Below, piece by piece: positions 1 through 11,138 of a stretch of 64,000 bases of DNA. The notes under the pieces are model-generated. The model was not told the origin of the DNA. It worked only from the letters and a program-made list of their open reading frames with translations, and searched no databases. Positions within the stretch are counted from its first letter, which is position 1. The number at the start of each line of letters is the position of its first letter. The DNA comes from Chaetomium olivaceum (Eukaryota > Ascomycota > Sordariomycetes > Sordariales > Chaetomiaceae). The position numbers were made by a program, and so were the translations under genes. The stretch spans positions 248,001 through 312,000 of the forward strand of contig JAYWVB010000032.1 in assembly GCA_039881045.1 (NCBI GenBank), in the 5' to 3' direction.

Positions 1-1867
1 GGGCCGGTAACTGGTGCGTAACCTGACTGCATCGGGTGTGCCATGCAGGTTGCCCACCCTAAACTCTTTTAACTTTCCGAGATCGGGGGGTCTACAAGTC
101 GCATTCCTCGGAACTTCACAGCGAGATGATTAATGAGAATGCACCCGGTATCGTTTGAGCCTTTGAGGGAGCTCGTCCAAGCGGGGATCTTGATGTGTTT
201 GTCATACTAGTTTCACATTAAATGTGGTCTTGGTTTTGCAGTTTGTGGACCTTGATTCCAACTGAGACATGCAGTTGTAGCGTGAAAATTAAGCCAGCTG
301 GCGATCGGTCTTTTTTGAGCTGCGAGGCAACAATCGTCGGCGGAAGGGAGGTCTATGCTGGCAGGGAGTCCCAATTACTTGGCGGGCGCTCTCGGCCTTT
401 GTTCGGCTAAACCTGGGGGGGGGTCGGTGCCAGTGGGTGCTCCCTTCCCCTCATTACCCCGCAAGTTGTCAGTGCTCAGACCCGCATGTTGGCCTTTTCC
501 GCGCCTCCCCGCATGCCGATTTTAGCTTAGCGCACCAGCCAACAGCTCCATGTATGTAATTAGAATGTTCCACCCATTCCCATGTCGCATAACCTTGAAT
601 CCGACATTCTGGGCAAATGTGGGGCCGCTGTGGGGCCATGGCAAGAAGAAACGAGTGCGGCAGATTTCCAGAATACATACTAAATTCGGCGCGCTATACT
701 AGCGTCCTGTGCACCTGCACCTGCCTCGCGAGTCGAAAAGAAAGAGGGGCTGAACACTGAGATAGTATAAAGGGCAACCCTGGTTTGTTTGTGAGCGCGT
801 CCGATCTGACAAGGGTCCCGGTTCAAATGTTGAAAACCACCTATCTTGACAGCCCAACAACAGTTTAAAATAGATGAAAATGCAATAAATAGAATCTTTC
901 ATGAACATAATTATAGTCAAGACCTTCTTCCCGTTAAAAAGGGCGCCGTTTTGCCCTTGAGTTGGAGATTTTGGCATGAACCCTGGTCTTGAAGTGATGC
1001 ACTCACGAACAAACCAGGGTTGGAGTGGATGCTCGGCATCGGCAATGAAACGGGTATAACTGTGTAGAAGGATGTGGAGCCTGAGCTATAAATGTTCATC
1101 ACTCGTCCTGACTCTGAGGATCAACTTGCTGGATAGCCTGAGTCCATTCGAGGGAATACTCCGTCGGACTTACCCCGGAGGAGGGTGGGTATGGATGGGC
1201 GAATGTTAAATCTGAGGATTCATTGCATAGGATATCTCCGACCCTAATTCAAAGACAGCCTACGCAGAAGAGGTCGTACAGAAGCTGGGGACGCTGAATG
1301 CGCAGGTAGGTGGGGTCTGTGAAGCTCGGTGAAGATCATACGGGTCTGTCGAAGGCATCGAAGGTCCTCTCCTGTTTTCATGACGAACATGATGAAAGCG
1401 CCCGAGAGGGCTCCCCAACCCAGTATTTTGTACAGAAGAAGCACAGCCGTGATCATGATCTGGACCGGCGATTAGATGGCCGGGAGATGCAGGTTCGCCA
1501 TGGCGTTGCTGGCCTTGCAATTGTCAACCTTGAACAGACACCAGATTGTGACTATAATACTCGTGCCATCACCACCGTCCATGTCTTCGTCTTCGGCCGG
1601 ACGCAAAGCCAATGTCATGTCGTTGTTGCGTGTCTTCATCAAAGATTGCAACCACCTTCGCCATTTGACTGCTGATAGCCGTTGACACACACCCCGATGA
1701 TCAAACTTGCGGCCGACGCCAAACCGATGGAGATTGGAAACTGTAAGTGAAGGAAGCTCCATTGACCCGGATAACACGACCAGATGCTAAGAAGAGCACT
1801 AATGATGTGCATGGGATGAGAATGAGACCTGGTGGCGTGCGGCTGACGAGCCTGGTGTCTCGCCGCC
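1..1867. other. Gene-free left flank
   Basis: No ORF here has a recognisable domain, a plausible codon pattern or splice-linked partners. The only structure seen is a pair of inverted 24-base repeats at 775-798 and 999-1022 (listed separately). The right edge meets the TA target site of the Fot1-like element. Confidence 0.6.
775..1022. repeat. Inverted repeat pair, about 24 bases, 200 bases apart
   Basis: Bases 775-798 (beginning CAACCCTGGTTTGTT) match the reverse complement of 999-1022 with two mismatches. The inner 200 bases contain no ORF of note. I see no target-site duplication outside the arms, so this may be a small degenerate MITE-like relic or a chance inverted duplication. Confidence 0.5.
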
Positions 1868-1869
1868 TA

Positions 1870-3694
1870 GACGACTGGACCCCACAACCGGACACACCCC
1901 ACAATCGGACACTTGGCGCCACCATCACCACCAGGCTCAACAGCGTCTACCTCATCCATTTCTTAAGCAATATGCATACAAACTTGATGATTCTATTCCT
2001 CTTCTACCTGGAGAATAGTCTCTAAGCCACGTACAATTATTTCTTCGGCTTCCTTGACTACTTGACTGTCCTGTTGTGTCTTCTTCTTTTTCTTCTTAGG
2101 AAACTTCATCGAATCCTCCTTCGCCTGGATAATATCCTCTATCCTTGTAAATTTATCATTGGCATTCTCTTTGACCCTCTTACGGCCCTGTGGCTCGTGG
2201 GACTCTAATTCCTTCGTCAAGTGGTTGACCTGGGCCTTCAAAGATACCATCTCGGCATTCTTAGCATCCAAAGCCTTGCCTGCCTTGGCCAACAGAGTCC
2301 TTGTCAGCCGTCCACTAGCTTCCATACCCTCACTTACACCCTGCTGGTGCGTACGGATGTCCTGGCTCTTTTGAGGTGTCCAGAACTCAGTCCTAGGCTC
2401 AGGGGGTGGTGTTTTCGGCCGTACAGGGAGGGCCTGGCTTTCCAGGACTGCCTCGGGGTCATCCAGCACTTTGGATGGGTCTAGGGGCCAAATACCGGTG
2501 TTTCTGAACCCAGAGATATATTCCTAGCTGAATTCCAAGCTTGGATGTATCTCTATAGCAATAGAGGAACCGTCGCTTGTTTACAGCAGCTGATGCCGTG
2601 AAGCTTGCGAGCGCCTTGGTAGCTTGCCGGAAATAGCTTTTCAGTGCTGAGAAAACACTGCGGTCGAGAGGCTGGGTCTTGTGGGAGGTATGAGCAGGTA
2701 GATAGACCAGCTGAACCTTATTTAGCCAAGCTGTGGCCATGAAGTCACCGGTTGTGTGGCTAGAATGTTCGTCGAGGATGAGTAACCTCCACTCGTCACC
2801 TTGAGGCTGAGTTTGTGGTAGATACACCTCTTTCAGCCACTTCAAGGCAATCTGGCTATTGCTCCAGCCTGTGAGACTGTAGTCAAACTTCCAGTCCAGG
2901 AAGTCTACCTCTAGCTCGGCTTTGGGAGGGAACCATTGTCCCTGAAGGGAGGCACCGGTAAAGACTATAGTTGGCGAGAGTCGGACCCCCTCTGCAGTGC
3001 CACACTCAATGACAGTAACCCACGTCGTTGTGTCAGAGCTAGTTGTGTAAGCTCTACGTGTGAGGGAACTGCCAATGACCGTGCCAGCCGTGGTTTCCAT
3101 CTCCTGCATGCCATGCTCGTCGACGTTGGCTATATTCGCGGGTATAATATTCTTGTCGCGGATGTGGAACTCCAGCCTCCTATAGAAAGCTTGGTAGGCT
3201 TCCCGTGTAGAGCCTTTCGTACGAGAGCTTTCCAACAAAGCTGATTTCTTAGTTTTGACAGCATTGTGGCGGCGTAGGAAGCGGTCGATCCATCTGGCAC
3301 CCAGGGGCTGACGATCACCTCCTTCAGCTAAGATGGCCTGCGCGAAACCTACGACCTGGCTACGGCTAGGAGCCCTTCCAGACTTTTCTTCATTGAGGCA
3401 CCAGTCGACCACATACTCTTCTTGCCGTTGATTGTGGGTTTTGGCTTGTCTTTGTGGTTGTGAGCCATGGAGTCGGTCTGACAGCGTGGAAGAGGGAACG
3501 CTGTATTTCTCAGCCGCAGAACGTATGGAACAAAGACCCTGTTAAATATCCGTTATAGCCAATTGAATAAGCTCTTCGCGGATAGTAGCCATGTTAAATT
3601 TAGCCTAGAATTGGACGAGTTGTGTAAAGTTGAAGTTGGTGATGTCCGAAATGTCGGTGTGGAGCTAAGTGTCCGGTTGTGGGGTCCAGTCGTC
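1870..3694 (-). mobile_element. Fot1/pogo-type DNA transposon (Tc1-mariner superfamily)
   Basis: The element is delimited by perfect 26-base terminal inverted repeats. The left end starts GACGACTGGACCCC at 1870 and the exact reverse complement ends at 3694. Both ends abut a TA dinucleotide (1868-1869 and 3695-3696), the target duplication of this superfamily. At 1.83 kb it is close to the usual Fot1/pogo length. The left end carries a second, imperfect copy of the inner TIR motif (CCCCACAA, C or T, CGGACAC) just inside the first, probably a transposase-binding repeat. The single gene inside is broken by a stop codon and a frameshift, so the copy should be non-autonomous although its ends look intact. 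Confidence 0.93.
1993..3592 (-). pseudogene. Fot1/pogo transposase, inactivated
   Basis: Reading from an ATG at 3592, the frame opens MATIREELIQLA, then meets TAA at 3542-3544 (codon 17, where CAA would fit). It continues as a psq-type helix-turn-helix (motif VPSSTLSDR) and a CENP-B-type DNA-binding domain. The DDE/DDD catalytic core follows: first Asp in NVDEHG, second in LILDEHSSH, third in QPLDRSVF. Near 2520-2530 the frame slips by one base just before GFRNTGIWPLDP. The last 158 residues, a Lys-rich coiled tail, are in another frame and end at 1993. Total length is 3n+1, consistent with one indel. The missense at codon 17 fits a C-to-T change in a CpA context, as RIP or deamination would give. 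The family assignment is secure; inactivity is inferred. Confidence 0.92.
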
Positions 3695-3696
3695 TA

Positions 3697-4363
3697 GTGT
3701 TCGCCTCAGAAGAATGGTATGACGAAGACGACCATCAAGCCGAGTGAAATAAGCCAGCCACCCCAAGTCCAAGCCCCAACAGGCAATGAATCTCACGTAT
3801 TTTTGGCGTGGCGGAAGCACGGAGCGGCTTGCGGCGTGGAAGCGACGTCTGTGTCCCCGGTAGCAAATAAGGTGTCCCCGATACCGTCATCAGGAGGCCT
3901 GCGCGAGCCGCCCTGGCAGATTCTCTCAATGGCATGACTGGAGGAATAAACGGCGGTGTTCTTGAGGACGAGATGCGTCAGTATTCTCCCCCGTAATAAC
4001 TTCCCGAGCCAGAATGCTCCTACTAGGAATCGGGGATACTGCTAAAAAGGCAAAATAGAGGACTCAAATAGAAGACAGGCGCAGAGAACTCATAGGCGCA
4101 GCATATACGAGGGCAAGCAAGAGAGTCTATATACCACACGGCGTTCAGCTCCTATCTACGGAAACCGCGATCAATGGTCCTTTGCAAAACGCCACCAGCT
4201 GTGGAACGATACCAGTCAATCTTTTGCCTGTACCGGGGTTTTAGGTTTACTTTTATTCGCGGTCTATGTCTAGGTACTTAAGTAGGCTCTCTCTCACGTC
4301 GAGAACGAAGGAAGTTTTCGTTTCATAGCTTCAGTTAACCCCCGATCTCCACGATCAGCCGCG
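3697..4363. other. Gene-free spacer
   Basis: Between the Fot1-like element and the 3' end of the MFS gene I see only short ORFs without recognisable content. Confidence 0.6.
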
Positions 4364-6025
4364 CTAACTGGACCGCCGCATGGATCTGGCGAGTACAAGA
4401 CATACGAGGACCATGCAGGTATTCCCCAAGTACAGAAGACCGCGCGGGAGATCCGGATGATCCAGCAGCCACAGGAAGAAGGTGGACCACAGCGGTATTC
4501 CGATAATAGCCGCGAGCGTTTGGACGGTGCGGATGCTCATGTACAACATCTGGACCAGCTCCTTGTTGGCCAGAGCGCTGGTGGCGAAGGAGCGCAGGGC
4601 ATCGGACAGGCCCATGCTCGTGGCGGCGATGGCGACACCCACCGCATAGATCATCAGTGACGGCGCCGTGGCGATGACTAGGGTGCCAACAATGCTCGCC
4701 AGCAGACTGGCCACGATGACCCAAAAGTCGACGACCTCCTTGGCGCGCAGACGCGGGTAGAGGACAAACTTTGTCAGCATGGGCAGGGCGAGGAGGGTTA
4801 CAGCCGAGACGATCTGCTCCATAGCCGTAACCTGGGCGACGTCGGAGAGTCCGGTGTGGAAGGTGCCCGACGCCCACTGCGGCGTGACTAGAGAGATGCA
4901 TGTAGCCAACGTGGACCCAAAGTACAGCAACATGACCGGCGCGTGAACGGATGGCGTACCGTCTGGATGACGAGCTCGATAGAATAACGGAGGTCGACCG
5001 TGACGGTGCGCAATAGGGCGTGCAGCACGGTCGGTGCTGGCCCCTTCGGTGGATTGTGTGCTTCGAGACCGCTGCCCAGTCCCGCTATTGGGGAGGAAGA
5101 AGCACTGGGCGGCACCGACGTCGCCAGGGCGTCGGTCGGCATCAGAGAGCTACGTTCCTCTACCGAACCATCATCCGTGTCGTCGATCCGATTCGCGGCG
5201 GGGTCGTCGGAAGGAAACAGGGCAACGAGCGGTATCAGCACGACGTAGACGGCAACGATCAAGCCGCAGGTGATGAAGGCGTTGACATCGAGGAGCCTGG
5301 CGCCAATGAAGGAACCGAGCGACATGGTCCCGATTAAGATCGCGGTGAGGAGGTTGAAGGTGGCCATCCTAACAGGGTTGCACCTTTGGTCAGCACGAGC
5401 GCATCGTGGGTTGGCGGGGTAGAAGGGGGACAAATGATGTGTACTCACATGCCATCCTCGCGCGCGCTCTCGGCGACGTAGAGGTAAAGCAGAATCTCGC
5501 GCATCGGCACGCCGCCACCGAACAAGTCGAAGAAGCCGGAGAGAAGCACCCAGCGGACATCCCGGATAGTATTGTGGAAGTAGACTAGGAAGCGATGTGG
5601 CTGTCAGCAGGCTTGCGATGCGGACGCGGCGAAGGAGGAGGGGCAGGACACCTACACACACTGGCATACCAGGCCATGCGCAACGCAAAACTGGTTGTGT
5701 TGATGAGAAGAACATTCCTCTTGCCCACCACAGACGCCAGCCGGGTGTAGATGGGGCCAACAAGGAAGCAGGTGATGAGAATGGAGAAGTCGAGCAAGGC
5801 GGAGAGAAAGGCGACCTGCGCCTGCAGCGGCTCCGTCTTGCACATGGCCTCGGGGACGTCGCCATCGGGGCCCACGACGTTGGGGTCGTGCACATTGTAA
5901 AAAGCGCGACAGAGGGCCTGCTCGATGAGAAAGGTCTGCGAGGCCTTGGTCATGGCAACGCCGAGGCCGTCGAGCGCCATGGCCAGCATGGCGCACACGG
6001 ACACCCGGGCGCGGGTCGACGACAT
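4364..6025 (-). CDS. MFS transporter, three exons, one-base frameshift
   Basis: A major facilitator superfamily permease of the plasma or vacuolar membrane; substrate not predictable. Exons are 6025-5656, 5584-5449 and 5368-4364. Introns of 71 and 80 bases have GTAGGT/TAG and GTGAGT/TAG ends. The start ATG at 6025 opens MSSTRARVSVCAMLAMALDG, which leads into the first membrane segment. A hydrophilic loop follows, then the motif GKRNVLLINT between segments 2 and 3, and an acidic central loop rich in Ser, Asp and Glu. The C-terminal half has further membrane segments such as LLYFGSTLATCISL. Near 4940, between HPFT and PVMLLYFG, the frame shifts by one; the summed exon length (1511) is one short of a multiple of three. 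No intron of usable size resolves this. It is either a pseudogene or an assembly indel. Confidence 0.82.
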
Positions 6026-7591
6026 GGCATGTCGCGCCTGGTGTGGTGGTGGAGAAAGAGAGGACTCTTCGGGTCCAAGTAGGAATCCTTCGATCGGCGA
6101 TGGAGAACGGCCAAACGCTACTGCACGCCGCGCGCGGGACATGTGGGAACAGCGGCAAAAAGTGCAGCAAGCGCTCGATCGCGTTTCAGAGGGGGCTGCG
6201 AGGATGAAGAAGGTGAAATCCCAGCGGAACTTGAGTGACCGAGGAGATCGGTATGGGGCGGAATGGAAGGAATGCTCGTCGGGCCGACAAAAGCGGCGAC
6301 CCCGGCTACCTGCCACGTGCCTGCCAAGACAGCTAGTTGGGGACGTTTGATTCGGATCAGGACCGTTGATTCGGATCAGGATTCGGATCAGGGCGCAAGG
6401 ACTCTGATGGGGTGCAAATCCCACCAAAATGGAAGTCTGGTGCACCTTGGCATTTCTCAGTCACATGCGAGTCTCGCTCACCTCCCAAATCCCCCCAACA
6501 ATGACGATGCAAACATCACCACAACTGTCTTTCCTCCATTAAAAAGTTTGAGACTGATGCACATGATATTTCATTCTTTATTCTCACTTTTTTCATGAGA
6601 AAAAAGTCGTGATCGGTTGTAGTTGGTGAAAGTTCAAGTTTGATCCGAATCGATGGTCCTGACCCGGAACGTACCCGACGTCACTTTTGTAGGCCCGACG
6701 AGTAGAGGCAGGGACCTTCCGGGATCATGAGGCAATTCCACTTGAGCCAAGTCAGGAGGACCAAGAGGTCATCAGTGAGGTAAAATCGATGGAACCACAG
6801 GGGAAACGCGGGGAACAACCACAAACAGGTGTCACGGGCGAAGCCCCGTTTCATGTCCAGGGCTAGGGTTGGATATATCAGGGCTAAAGTTGGGTCCTGC
6901 GGGTGCGGCCTGTGCGCGGCCCACACACAGGGTTTTCCCTGCGGACGCCGCGCGTCCCACTCCTCGTGCAACCATACCTACCTAGGTAGGTACTTATACA
7001 ATTAGGCAGGTATGTATACAAGGCGACACAACCCGTGATAACAGGTGGGAGGATGGGAGGCTGTGGGCAATCAAACCGGTTTTTCTATGACTGCTAGCCC
7101 AAGCTGTTCTTTCGCGCCGCGAAGAATAAGTACCTGAGTCCCTTAACACCGGTGATGGAAGGCCCTTCTGAACCGCTGCTTGGGCTCGAGTGCGGGCCAT
7201 GGGGATGAGAATTGCTCGGGAAAGAATGGCACCAGGGGTGCGAAAAATGGCCAACCGTCGCGCGCGGCATATCCCTGGGGGCATCCAGCCAATCGTTCAG
7301 CGCCCCGGTCATTCCCGCATATCCGGGCTCGTTGTGAAGAGGTCCCAAATCAATAGGCTTACCCCAGGGGTGAAGGAGATTCCCGTCAAACCATAAGTAC
7401 CTCGCCAAGCTGAGAACATGTAAAATGCCATCTCGACAACTCAATCAGTTATCTTTCAAACGTAAAAGGTCTATCTTCAACACCATAAATTCGGTCGCAA
7501 TTAGCTACGATAGCAAATATAATCAATTCATTTTTATTGCTACCAATATCTTCCTACTTTTAACTTGAGGTCGGGAATCAAAATCTACCTT
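6026..7591. other. Gene-free spacer with local repeats
   Basis: Upstream of the MFS gene. It contains a 13-base direct repeat and an inverted-repeat-bounded segment at 6353-6663 (listed separately), and a palindromic run at 6975-6992 built on TACCTAGGTA. No coding region is supported. Confidence 0.6.
6353..6663. repeat. Short element bounded by imperfect inverted repeats
   Basis: The 13-mer GATTCGGATCAGG occurs three times at about 6349-6392. A roughly 26-base sequence from 6353 (CGGATCAGGACCGTTGATTC and onward) recurs in reverse complement ending near 6663, with about three mismatches. The enclosed segment of about 300 bases is non-coding. The size and inverted ends resemble a MITE, but I cannot identify a target duplication. 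Confidence 0.45.
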
Positions 7592-7595
7592 TTAT

Positions 7596-7982
7596 TGAAC
7601 AAGTGCTGGGTTTGACTGCATCTGCAAAACTGGACGCAGGGCATCACAACACCAAAACTCCTGTCTCTGTGCATGAACTGTTTAGCCATGCGAGATGCAA
7701 ACTCACCCCGCAACCATCTGACAGGCAAATAAACAAGAGTCCCCCCTCTGTTCAGGGGAAGAAGCGCGCAGTCACACGTCGCTGCGTTGCATTATCGTGG
7801 CGGATCCTTTACTTCCGAAAGCTGGTGAACTTGATGTCTGATTCCTTGCCTGAGACCAAGAGACTGGCCCATCCCGAACCTTATTATACCCAGCCGAAAA
7901 TGCAACGCGCAAAACGGAAAAACAAAAGACCCCTACCCCTGGACAAGCCAAGAGTATCCCTGCGCTGGGGCGCCCCAGCTCA
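7596..7982 (-). mobile_element. Solo LTR, family A, copy 1
   Basis: A 387-base element oriented on the minus strand (TGAGCTGG at 7982 to TTGTTCA at 7596). It is about 94% identical by eye to the copy at 14565-14957. It is flanked by an exact 4-base target duplication, TTAT, at 7592-7595 and 7983-7986. TG...CA termini, a TATA-like box (GGGTATAATAAGG on its sense strand) and lack of coding capacity fit a solo LTR left by recombination between the LTRs of a retrotransposon. The short ORF at 7603-8007 runs through it and is not a gene. The retrotransposon class is unknown; 4-base duplications occur in some Ty3/gypsy elements. Confidence 0.85.
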
Positions 7983-7986
7983 TTAT

Positions 7987-8912
7987 CAAATCGGCGTAAA
8001 ACACTAAAGACAGTGACGTCAAAACAGCTTGCGAATTGGGGTATGAGGGGTAGGCTGTTTTAGGCTTAGTGGATTAGACAGCTCCAGCGGGAGCGGGGGT
8101 CAACCTGAGTTATTGCCAAGAATCGGCACATCTTATAATAGCAACAGCCCATATCCGCAATTTGTGGTGCGGGGTGTGTTACTTCGTACAACAGACATTG
8201 ATGGAGCTACACTTGCTGCGCACAATCGGCCCCTTCGAATGGGGAAGGCACACTTCGTCAGCGAACATAACAAGCGTGAGCCTTCTCCACATGTGTTCAC
8301 CACTTTATCCCGACCTTGACACTAACTAACACTACGCGGAAAAGTCAAGTCCTCCGGCTCAAGGAACTCAGCACTTATCGGGCGCATTGCAGGTCGCGTG
8401 AGGTAGCCGACTCGAGACGCATTGGCATCCTACCTAGATGCGTGAAATGGCCGCAGAAGCGCACGCGGAAGAATAAGGGGACGATCGACTGAGTGGAGTT
8501 GCTCCTAGAAAGCAAGCATCCTCGGCGCACGCAGAATCGGGAAGTTCGAAATGCGACTGTCTTGACGGATAAGCGACGTCCACGGTTGGATGGGTGGACG
8601 TGCGCATGGCCAACGGCATACCGGCTTCGGTGAAGGAGGGGCGAAGCGAAAAGGTGCTGGATAGGTAAAGGCAGACCGAGTTCACCCGAGAGAGCAGAAA
8701 CGATCACTGGGTACCTAGTAGGCGGGTAGATTCAGGGGGACAGCTGACCAAGCATTGTTGCCTGCTTCCAGGGAAGCGTTCAATTCCTGGGGCGTATTGG
8801 TAAGGGTGGTCTAATGGGCATGAAGACGTTATACCTGGCGTCGCTAAGGAGTCTCGAAGCGCTGGTGCGAGTGCATAATGCATGAGGAGCAGTGGCAAGA
8901 CAGACTTCGAGG
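7987..8912. other. Gene-free spacer between solo LTRs
   Basis: No ORF with recognisable content, tRNA or repeat was found between the first and second solo LTRs. Confidence 0.55.
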
Positions 8913-8917
8913 CCAGG

Positions 8918-9404
8918 TGTCACGAATATGCCAACAGGTGGGGCCTCGGGGCGCGGGACGCCCCGAGCTGGTCGCGATGAACGGACCAATCAAAGAAGAA
9001 AGGAGGTGATCAGTGAGCTCAGTCGCCAAGCAACTGGCAAGTGCACTGAGCACACTGAGCACTGGGACCACGCCACCAATCAAGACACGAGGAAGGGACT
9101 CAGGGAGCTCAGTCCGCTCAGTCCGCTCAGTGTCCGGAGAGTACACTGAGCACACTGAGCACACTGAGCACACTGAGCACACTGAGCACCCAGGAATTAG
9201 ATAGTATATAGTCACTCGTTCTGGAGAGCTCTGGGAGTTCTCCAGTTAGCAATCACAACTACAGTTCGCTACAAGCTCGAGAGCCTACTGTTGAGACAAG
9301 TCTTTGTTGTGCACCTTTTGGCTGCACCGAACCTAGTACCTTTGCAAGACACCTTCAATCAGACTGAACCCTAACAGGACCAGGTCCAGGAGAGGTTCGT
9401 CACA
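8918..9404 (+). mobile_element. Solo LTR, family B, with internal minisatellite
   Basis: A 487-base segment begins TGTCACGAATATG and ends TTCGTCACA. It is flanked by an exact 5-base direct duplication, CCAGG (8913-8917 and 9405-9409). The near-inverted termini (TGTCACGAA and TTCGTCACA), the TATA-like GTATATAG near 9206 and the absence of coding sequence fit a retrotransposon LTR. Its U3-like part carries the ACACTGAGC tandem array. It is unrelated in sequence to family A. Orientation is inferred from the TATA-like box, which lies downstream of the array. There is a single copy in the window, so the assignment rests on termini plus duplication. Confidence 0.75.
9143..9187. repeat. Tandem repeat of 9 bases (ACACTGAGC) x5
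   Basis: Five perfect copies run from 9143 to 9187. Two further copies lie at about 9042-9060, and related CTCAGTCCG units at 9110-9133. All lie inside the family B LTR. Translation gives CSV- or EHT-type repeats, which are artefacts of the array and not evidence of a protein. Confidence 0.9.
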
Positions 9405-9409
9405 CCAGG

Positions 9410-10273
9410 AGGTCCGCGGTGATGAGGTGGTGGGCCGCGAGGGTGGCAATGAATAGAGAGCCTGAATAAACGAGCTTTGTCTCTCTTTATTATTCGGCAC
9501 GGCCACCCCCAACCCTCATCGTTACAAGCTTTATCTCTCCGTTCTCAGCATACATCATGAATTGTGGGTCGAGAAGGCTATCCACTTTCTCTAAGGATCA
9601 CGGACAAATTCGCCGCTGGAGAAAATACATCCAGGAACTCATCATTAGGATGGGAACACCGCCGTACTGTTAACACCCCCTTTTGCTTGACATGTCTGGT
9701 TGTTTTTGCATGTCTGGAGAACCAAGGTGTGTCCTCTAGGGCTGAAGTCAGCTTTGGCACGCAGTTGAAGTGGCACCTGCCGCTAGAGATGTGATGCCGG
9801 TCACCCCTAACCCCTTACTTCGACATCGGCAATCGCGATCTGGTCGATCATGCACGCTGGTTTGTGGAGATCACTCCAGGAGACATATAGTCTGAAGCTA
9901 CGATATAATGTCGGCCCGCGATGCATGTCCACAGCCGCATCTAGTTAGTTCAAGTTGTTAATCGTTGCTGGCGGTCTTAAGTCCACCTCAGCTCCAATGA
10001 CTTCTTGACGGTAATAAGCCCCAAGATAAAGCGTGCAGGTATGTTGACAGCCAATCGTTTAGCTGGCAATCACGGTGAAGACTCAAATAATCACGACCAG
10101 GTTATCACGCGTGAAAAGGATGTACCACCAGTAACAACGGGCTGTTACTGATAACTAGGCACGGAGCTACCTGGTAAGGAACCTGGAACACAGAGAGAGA
10201 GGAAGAAAATTTGACTCCGCCGTTGGTCTACCATCACAGACAGCATGCTCTCGACGACTAACCAACCGGAAAT
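9410..10273. other. Gene-free spacer
   Basis: Nothing recognisable. The stretch 9465-9500 contains AATAAACGAGC and TTTATTATTC segments that resemble 3' end or LTR-like sequence, but I could not delimit an element. Confidence 0.5.
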
Positions 10274-10681
10274 TCAGATTGAAGGGGTTATAGACAATCC
10301 CTTCCTCTGATGGAACTGTTGTAGAACGTCAGGACATTTCTCGAAATGCGCAAGAGGCTCCCAACAATTGTGCTCGTGCCCGTATCCTTGCCACTTCACC
10401 CGGTACTCCCTCCGCCTTCCTCGTCGTCGTGAGTCCAGAATCTTCTCGCCCTGAAAATACTCGTCTCCTCGAACCTCCTCGGCCGCGGAGGCAAATCTTG
10501 AAAAGAGGGCGCGCCCCGTCGAGGAAGCCCTCCCTGCTGTTGACTTGCGCCGCTGGGTTTCAGGTGTGTGGTCATTTGTCCACGACTCGTACAAGGGTTC
10601 CCCATGTTGACCACTCGCTTTGGAGGGGTAACGAAACAAACAACCGATGTTTACTGTGTATTCGTACCGGAGCGCCAGCAA
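10274..10681 (-). CDS. Lone chromodomain ORF, possibly a retrotransposon remnant
   Basis: The open frame ends at 10274. It contains a clear chromodomain in its last 65 residues: EKILDSRRRGRRREYRVKWQ, then GYGHEHNCWEP, then a helix ending QQFHQRKG. The aromatic-cage positions (Tyr/Phe, Trp in VKWQGY, Trp-Glu-Pro) are present. The ILDSRRRGR-type opening and the GYG-EHN-WEP spacing resemble the C-terminal chromodomain of Ty3/gypsy chromovirus integrases. This suggests a leftover or domesticated piece rather than a heterochromatin protein. The N-terminal 65 residues are not recognisable and the real start is unknown; an upstream exon may exist. No integrase core or reverse transcriptase is found nearby. 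Confidence 0.6.
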   Translation of the reverse strand: MLALRYEYTVNIGCLFRYPSKASGQHGEPLYESWTNDHTPETQRRKSTAGRASSTGRALFSRFASAAEEVRGDEYFQGEKILDSRRRGRRREYRVKWQGYGHEHNCWEPLAHFEKCPDVLQQFHQRKGLSITPSI

Positions 10682-11138
10682 CAGACGACGTCATAGATAA
10701 AACAGAAAACAGGGGTTTCCCGCCGCGGATGGTCAAATGGAGAAGCGCAAGCAGCCAACAAGTGAATTTAAGACGACGAGAATCCGATGATTATCCAATT
10801 TGCCGCGCTCCGGACTGAGCCACAGAAGAATGCCGCTGGCCACCACTCGTTCATCTCAGCCCTCGACGGAAGCTTCGGGCAGTCATCTCGCTGCCAGAAG
10901 CTCGTATCGTGGTCACTGACATATCCCCAAGCCCACGCCGGCATGGCGACAACTCAGAGTGGACGAACTGCAGGAGAACGAGACATGGCGTTGTGGGACA
11001 GAATGTAACCCCCAGGGTTCAGTTGATTCGGACCAGAAGCCAAGGTACCAACAGAGACCCGCATCACCATTCCCCTAACTATGTGCCTAGTTGTTCGCCG
11101 TTTTGTCGTTATAGTAGTGGATCTAGCAGCAAGTCGCG
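10682..11138. other. Spacer
   Basis: No supported feature between the chromodomain ORF and the secreted protein gene; only overlapping short ORFs with no family resemblance. Confidence 0.5.

Noticed and set aside
4888..5000. A 72-base GTACGC...CTCTAG intron to explain the MFS frame break
   Set aside because: Splicing it removes a membrane segment and leaves the wrong downstream phase, so a one-base indel is the better explanation.
7603..8007. 134-codon plus-strand ORF, with a similar translated stretch near 14.6-15 kb
   Set aside because: It lies across a solo LTR on the antisense strand and its twin is the other LTR copy, so the similarity comes from the repeat, not from a protein.
9013..9204. 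ORFs with EHT or CSV amino-acid repeats
   Set aside because: They are translations of the ACACTGAGC minisatellite; no flanking coding evidence.
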